The notes under the pieces were generated by a model. The model was given only the letters and a program-made list of their open reading frames with translations. It searched no databases and was not told the origin of the DNA. The position numbers were made by a program, and so were the translations under genes. 64,000 bases of DNA from Quillaja saponaria (Eukaryota; Streptophyta; Magnoliopsida; Fabales; Quillajaceae), in the NCBI GenBank assembly GCA_029379385.1, contig CM055605.1, positions 9,769,001 to 9,833,000 of the forward strand. The letters are read 5' to 3'. Below, one piece after another: positions 58,135-64,000 of the stretch; the stretch's first letter is position 1; every line of letters starts with the position of its first letter.

Positions 58135-61100
58135 CATCTTCTATATCATCGTTACTTTCATATTTAAAACCAACTTCTTCATTATCCACATCTAATTCAA
58201 CATTATCATTTTCATCATCATCTTCCCATTCATCATTTTCTGCGTATTCTTCTTCATCTAGTTGATCATCATCTTAAAATCTAGGCACAGTTATATCATT
58301 CAAATTCACTTCTTCCATTGGACCATCACCTAGAAGAACTCCAGGTATATCCAAATCAGCGCCAACACTGACTGGAGTCGGTACATGCAATTCAACCTCC
58401 TGAATATATCATCATCAACTTCTTGCACATTGTCAATAGGATTTTCATGCCATCTAAAATTGTAATTGTTCCTGGCCTTCATGTTGCAAACAGCCCTACC
58501 AAGCATTTCGTCTTCTATGTGGGTAATGGGCATAATACACTTGATATGCTTGAGAAGCTAAAATAAATGGTTCATTTGAGGCTAAGTCTAGATCTATATT
58601 TAATATCTATGAGATCGTGCAAAGAATCTATTTTTACCCTTTTATCAGAATCATACCAATCATACTTGAAGAGTCCTATGCTATTGTTAGTTCCAAAATA
58701 TTGCAACTCTATGCTATTGTTAGTTACCATGCCGTAAAAATCAAGTTCATCAACTCCGTAACAACTTCATTTGACACGAACTCCACTAGTCATTGATTTT
58801 TTGCCATCGCCATCAGAAAGCGTGTGAAACCTAAACCCGTTAACAAAAAATCCATTATAACACCTCACAACTTTGATTGGTCCATAGGCAATCTCTTCAA
58901 TACGTGGATTAGAGATCTTGCGTTCATCAGCCTATAACATAAGGTAAACTAATTCATTAGAAAATGCACATGATTAACTATAATACACGCACGTGCACAC
59001 ACATATAGTTATGATCAACTAACCTGTTGTTGAAACCAATTTGAAAATTTAACTTCAACTAACTTTTGGATTTGGTCATCAGAAAAGATCTGGCTGCTCC
59101 ATCGATATTATTTGATGAAATTGACTAATTTTCATAACAAAAAAGTAAGTCATTTTGTCTACTTGGTAAATGTTAGTGTTGCATATCTAAACTTAAATAG
59201 GGTTTGTGAAACTTACGTTACATATGGTTTAATTTCTATTGTATTCAATAGAACATATATCTTTGCTGCTTCAAACTCATTGTCACTAAGAGATCTGTTC
59301 TTATGAAATCCAAATGCACGACCTGACTGGCAGAAAACAGAGAGTCGTCCATTAGAATCCACATATCCACCATCATCTTGACCAGGAACTCAATTAAACT
59401 TCGTTTGAACACTTGGCTAGAAATACATTGCACAGAAATTTGAAATTTCTTGTAATACATAGGCCTCACATATGGAACCTTCAACACAAGCCTTGTTCCG
59501 GGCCATTTTCTTTAAATTCAACATCATCCTATAAACAAAATATGTCATAACTAAATAAAATGAGTACAAATGAAATCAAAGTAAGGTAAAATAAATTACC
59601 TTTCAAACGGATACATCCAATGATATTGCATCGGTCGACCCTACTTTAGCTTCATAAGGTAAAAGCACGTTCAAATGCTCCATTGAATCAAAAAAACCTG
59701 GAATTAATATCTTCTCCAACTTACACAAAGTGATAACAATATTTTTCTCAAGCATCTCCATATGCTCCATACTCAATTCAGTTGTACATAAAATCTATAA
59801 AAAAGTTACTAAGCTCTGTAAATGCTTCCCATGCACCTTTCGATAAGTAATCGCGAAAATGAGATCGGAATTAGTCTTTGCATGAATATGTGACAACCAT
59901 GGCTTTTCATTCCGTACAACTTACAATCCTCCATGTTCACACAACGAGCTAGATTTGCAGCGTACCCGTTTGGGAGCCTCAAGTCTTTTATCCATTCACA
60001 CACTTCTTTAACTAAGGTTTTGACAAGCTATAAGAAGCTTTTGGCATGATAAGTTTTCTATTACATTCTTTCAATTCCAATTCAGGATGCTTACAAAATA
60101 ATTTCAAATCCATCAGAGCATTCAGATTGTCTTTTGTCTTGCCTTTCATATTCATCACTGTATTGAAGACATTATCAAAGACATTTTTCTCAATGTGTAT
60201 TACATCAAGATTATGTCGATAAGATTAGTTGACCAATAATGCAATTCCCAGAATATACTTATTTTTGCCCAATGATGTTCTTTTCTAAATCCGAAAATTG
60301 TTTGTTTGCCAAATGCTTTGCCATATTTGATTATGTTCAGAAAGACGATCCTACACTTCTTCCCCAGATAATCGTGATGGCGACAAACCTTTCTCTATTA
60401 TTCCCCTTTTTAAATTTATCTCTTTGTCGTCTAAATGGATGATCAACTAGGCAAAAAATGATGGTGACAATCAAACCAGCATGGTTTACTACCATGAGGT
60501 AGACGAAAGGATTTGGTTCTTTCTATACAATACGGACATGCTAAGTTTTCATGTGTACTCCACCCTGATAGCATTCCATATGCTGGGGAAGTCGCTAACT
60601 GGTCCACATAAGTGCAGCTTTCATAATAAAATTCTGACCCCTGTAAGCATCATAAGTATCGACCCCTTTTTCCCACAACTCTTTCAAGTCATCAATAAGA
60701 GGTCTCAAGTAAATGTCCAGATTTTGATTAGGAGATTTTGGTCCAGGAATGACAAGTGTCAAGAATAAATACGGCTCCTTCATACACATATCAGGAGGCA
60801 AGTTATATGGAGTAACAAAAACTGGCCAAATAGAATGACCGCTTGATGAATGCCAAATAGGACAAAACCCATATGAGGAAAGACCCAACCTAACACTTCT
60901 TGGATCTTCTGCAAATGATGGATAGTTGTCATCGAAGTGTTTCCATGCTTCACCATCACTTGGATGAATCATTAAACCAATGGCACATCTCGATCATGCC
61001 ATGTCATATGTTGAGCTGTGGTTTTTGACATATATAGTCTTTGTAGCCTCTTTGCAAGTGGAAAGTGACTGCAATATCTTATATGGTACATCTTTCTTAC

Positions 61101-61923
61101 TTATTCGGGTCTTGGGTTGATATCTCGGATGCCCACATACACGACATTCTTGTAACTTCTTGTCTGCTTCACTATAGTAAAGCATACAATCGTTGGGACA
61201 TGCATGTATCTTCTCATATCCAAGTCCTAATTTCTGGACTAATTTTTTTGATATGTAAAAATTTGCAGGCAACTTCTCGCCTCTAGGCAACATACCCTTA
61301 ACAACTGAAACAATCTGGTCATAGCATTTATCACTCATATTAAACTCTGATTTATAGTTCAATAGTTGTGTCACTGCTGATAACTGAGTATGCCAACTAC
61401 AACCTTCCCACAACTCCTCGTCAGCATTTTGCAACAACTCAAAAAACCTTTTTGCATCAGAATTTGGCTCATCGGGAAGTTGAACTCTCCTCATCCCAAT
61501 TAAAATCTGGACCAGCAGCGTCCATAACCATGTCAACATACTGATTGCTTGAATCTCCGATATCAACTCCTTGGTCATTTGAAGTTTCCCCTAACCACTC
61601 TTCACCCTCCCCATGTAAGGTCCACCACTTAATAGTTTCTTAAGAAACCCGTTCTTAAACAAGTGAACAGTTTTTTCATCACGAGACATCCACTTTTTGT
61701 TCTTACAAACAAGACAAGGGCATCAAATTGTATTATTATCATCTACAATTCTCAGTTGACTATATGCAAAATCAAGAAACTTATTTACATTATACATAAA
61801 CTCATCTGTAACCCTACGGTTCTCAACCCTCCTTTGCATCCAACTACAGGTCACCCTCAAATCAAGTATAATCTTCGTCCATATTTTCTGCTCATTAAAA
61901 TTTTGTAAATATAATGATTTCAT
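58135..61923 (-). pseudogene. TNP2-like CACTA transposase (Transpos_assoc, Transposase_21, DUF4218, DUF4216), broken
   Basis: TNP2/TNPD is the catalytic transposase of CACTA elements. Pieces follow the family order on the minus strand. The transposase-associated domain is at about 61850-61630 (SWMQRR, RRVTDEF; Cys pair CPCLVCKN after a TGA). The leading part of Transposase_21 is at 61578-60994 (LSAVTQLLNYKSEFNMSD, KLGLGYEKIHACPNDC, ECRVCGHPRY). The core is at 60972-60595 (RLGLSSYGFCPIW, WPVFVTPYNLPP, IPGPKSPNQNLDIYLRPL). Downstream parts are at 60210-59809 (GKTKDNLNALMDL, MEDCKLYGMKSH), DUF4218 at about 59690-59230 and DUF4216 at about 58900-58500. An acidic tail ends near 58135. In-frame stops (TGA near 61721, TAG near 61599) and several frame changes break it. 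Confidence 0.88.
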
Positions 61924-62167
61924 GTACCTAGTTAAAATTTCACATGTTCCATTTACATAAGTAAGCCCCTATTTCCACTAGAACTATTACAAGAGGTATA
62001 CAACATATACATGTCAATATTATCTAGTACCTTGCATTAAAAAGCAAAAGTCTACCTAAAAAACATTACTTGTAGTATACTTGCATCTTAATTCACAGCT
62101 CAGACAAACTCATCAATCAACATTTAGCATAGACCAAACGAATAAATAAATAAAATAAAATAAAATA

Positions 62168-62661
62168 AAACCATTAGCATAAACATCTTTTGGTGGATTT
62201 TAAACCAAATCATGAAATCAAATCTAATTTCCTATAAGATAAATATAATCCAACACCAAGAATCTAAGTTATTTACATTATGATTGAATGGACCTTTTTC
62301 ACTAAGGAGAAATAGGAAAAAAAAAAAACCTCTAATCTATGTTAACCAACACATGGACAGCCAAACTAAAATCATAAACATCTTTCACTTATGTTTAAAC
62401 CAAATCATGAAACCAAATGTAATTTCCTATAAGAAAAATATAAACCAACACCAAGAATTTAAGTTATTTACATTATGATTGAATGGACCTTTTTTCACTA
62501 AGGAGAAATAGGAAAAAAGAAAAACCTCTAATCTATGTTAACCAACACATGGATAGCCAAACTAAAATCATAAACATCTTTCACTTATGTTTAAACCAAA
62601 TCATGAAACCAAATCTAATTTCCTATAAGAGAAATATAATCCAACACCAAGAATCTAAGTT
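62168..62661. repeat. tandem repeat, ~195-bp unit, 2.6 copies, inside the CACTA element
   Basis: Two full units begin at about 62280 and 62475 (ATTGAATGGACCTTTTT, ACTAAGGAGAAATAGGAAA, AACCAACACATGGA, ACCAAATCATGAAA, CCAACACCAAGAAT). A partial unit precedes them from about 62168. The array lies between the transposase gene start and the right end, the position of the element's promoter region. Confidence 0.9.
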
Positions 62662-63256
62662 ACCAATTCCAACTCATTGCCTCATTATTTTTATTAAAAT
62701 CCAATTTCCAAGATTCCAAAACGTTTCTTAATGATCACCACATATTTCAACATTTGATTCCTATCTTAGCTCCTCTCGGCAGCAAAGACAGCATAATAAT
62801 AAATATCTTTTAAAAAAAATGGCAACAGTAGAAGTATTTAGATGTCACATCCTACCTTTTGTATCTGGAGATCTTTCTTTCTCAGTAATGCTGCATAATC
62901 ACAAGTTGAGGTAACCGGGCCAGGAGTTCTCAAGGCTGTGAGAAAGGAGCTGGAGGCGTGGGAGGCATGAGAAAAGAGGAGTTAGGGATTTGGAATCTCA
63001 AGTTGAGGTAGCAGGGCCCGGAGTTCTCAACTCACTCTCTAGTCTAGCTAGCTCATTTTGCAAATGCTTGACCAAGGCTTGAGAAAGGAGAGAGGAGCTA
63101 AGCAAAAGGGATGGAGAGGAAGAAGGGAGGCAAAGAAGGAGTTAGGGATTTGGAATTCGTTTTCAGAGTGAAAAAAAAAAAAACACAAAACAGAAGAACC
63201 AAAACGCAAGTTTCGTCCAAGTTTAAAAAAAAAAAAAAAAAAAACCCAGTAAACTG

Positions 63257-63556
63257 ATTTACCGACCAACCATAATAAGGCAAAATCTCTATTACCGGCC
63301 AACCTTGGTTGATCAGTAAAATTCCCCCAAATTAAAACCTATTACCGACCAACCATAATAAGTAAGAAACTCCATTACCGACCAACCTTGGTTGGTCGGT
63401 AAAATTTCCCTAATTAAAACCTTTCCCGTCAATTTACTGACCAACCTATCGACCAAAAGTTGGTCGGTAATATATTATTTCTATATTTTGGTTGGTTGGT
63501 AGTTAGGTTGGTCGGTATTTTTATATTTTACCGACCAACAATGGTTGGTCGGTAAT
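63257..63556. repeat. right subterminal repeats of the CACTA element
   Basis: At least ten copies of TTACCGACCAACC or TTGGTCGGTAA in both orientations, some degraded (ATTACCGGCC, TTGATCAGTAAA). They are denser here than at the left end, as expected for the promoter-proximal end in En/Spm. Confidence 0.88.
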
Positions 63557-63575
63557 GACCAAGTTTCTTGTAGTA

Positions 63576-63578
63576 TAG
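63576..63578. other. CACTA target site duplication, right (TAG)
   Basis: TAG directly after the right terminus, matching 55138-55140. Confidence 0.85.
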
Positions 63579-63764
63579 ATGTATTTGCTGTAAGATAACG
63601 GTAGCATCTTGAATTTCCTTTTTTGTTAGGTTACAAAATCTTTGCACATCACATGAAGTAATCCTCGGGTCAAATACATATTACATGGATTAATCTTAGG
63701 GTTAAAATATAAAACATAAAAGGAAACTATAACTGTACATAATCACATAAATGGGAAGAATATA

Positions 63765-64000
63765 GGCTGAAATTGTGGAATTTTCATATATACTTCTTCT
63801 TGTAAATCACCATGAACAAAGGCATTATTAACATCAAGTTGGTGTAACTCCCATTTATGAATGGATGCAACTGCTAGTAAACAACGAAACAATGACAAGC
63901 TTAGCTACTAGTGCAAAAGTGTCATGATCATCTAGACCTTCAATTTGCTTGTACCCTTTAGCCATTGTGAGGGAGAAATACGGTCATAAGAAATGAAATT
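63765..64000 (-). pseudogene. Copia retrotransposon reverse-transcriptase fragment, frameshifted, cut by window edge
   Basis: Minus-strand translation shows the start of the Copia reverse-transcriptase domain: a KGY-x-Q-x-EGLD motif near 63960, then a DTFA-x-VAKL stretch, and in another frame HQLDVNNAF and [10 protein letters not shown] near 63840-63775. A frame change around 63865-63890 separates the halves. The domain stops abruptly near 63765, so only a short piece remains, and the rest lies beyond the window or is gone. It is non-functional as seen. Confidence 0.85.

Larger units (their letters stand above)
55141..63575 (-). mobile_element. CACTA (En/Spm-type) DNA transposon, complete but decayed, 8435 bp
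   Basis: The left end is CACTACAAGAAAACTGCTCA; the right end read inward is TACTACAAGAAACTTGGTCA. The terminal inverted repeats pair over about 50 bases with a few mismatches, and the element is flanked by TAG duplications. Both ends are lined with many copies of TTACCGACCAACC / TTGGTCGGTAA, the subterminal repeats to which TNPA-like proteins bind in this superfamily. Two minus-strand gene remnants, TNP2-like (58135-61923) and TNPA-like (56304-57992), are in the usual order, so the right end is the promoter end. Multiple stops and frame changes make autonomous movement unlikely. The outermost base at the right end is T (read inward) instead of C. Confidence 0.93.

Overview
The window is nuclear DNA of a flowering plant, and the gene content points to a eudicot. 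It is AT-rich, its genes carry many introns with plant-type splice sites, and its proteins are plant-specific: the E3 ligase KEG, plant TFIIIA with its 5S-rRNA-mimic exon, a VQ protein and a CC-NB-LRR resistance protein. The transposons (CACTA/En-Spm, Copia, LINE, small inverted-repeat elements) are also of plant type. I think a rosid tree or shrub is likely from the style of the resistance gene, but the sequence does not prove it.

Left third (1-27.7 kb) is the conserved genic block. TFIIIA (minus, 3939-1347, six coding exons, 360 aa) contains an unused 'poison' exon in its second coding intron that resembles 5S rRNA. A Nudix hydrolase gene (plus, 6706-12003, four coding exons, 181 aa) is divergent from TFIIIA and has a G-box and TATA box. 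KEG (minus, 27345-13369, sixteen exons, 1633 aa) is convergent with the Nudix gene. I read all three as intact. Joining the exons gives CDS lengths divisible by three, and phases agree at every junction. Both TFIIIA and KEG need one GC-AG intron to keep frame. Large introns have taken in mobile DNA: a Copia 5' LTR plus gag remnant (Nudix intron 2), a LINE 3' end (KEG intron 1) and an inverted-repeat element (KEG intron 6).

Middle (27.7-44.3 kb) is gene-poor and repeat-rich. It holds a 740-bp tandem duplication, a ~570-bp tandem duplication, one SIB-type VQ gene whose C-terminus looks frameshifted (minus, ~32.2-32.6 kb), and a truncated NB-LRR pseudogene (37.7-38.4 kb). The pseudogene is best explained as a deletion derivative of a gene like the one at 44.4 kb.

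Right third (44.3-64 kb) has one long CC-NB-LRR gene (plus, to 48094). All its core NB-ARC motifs are present, but its usual N-terminus is cut off by an apparent 1-bp frameshift. Downstream repeats show that the 3' flank of this locus and that of the 38-kb pseudogene are paralogous. An 8435-bp CACTA transposon (55141-63575, TAG target duplication, decayed TNP2 and TNPA genes on the minus strand) sits inside one of those paralogous flanks. The other copy (about 40.79 kb) preserves the empty site. The window ends inside a broken Copia reverse-transcriptase fragment.

I found no clearly undescribed system. The most notable items are the TFIIIA 5S-mimic exon, the GC-AG introns, the history of the LRR/CACTA duplication, and the frame breaks in the NB-LRR and VQ genes.
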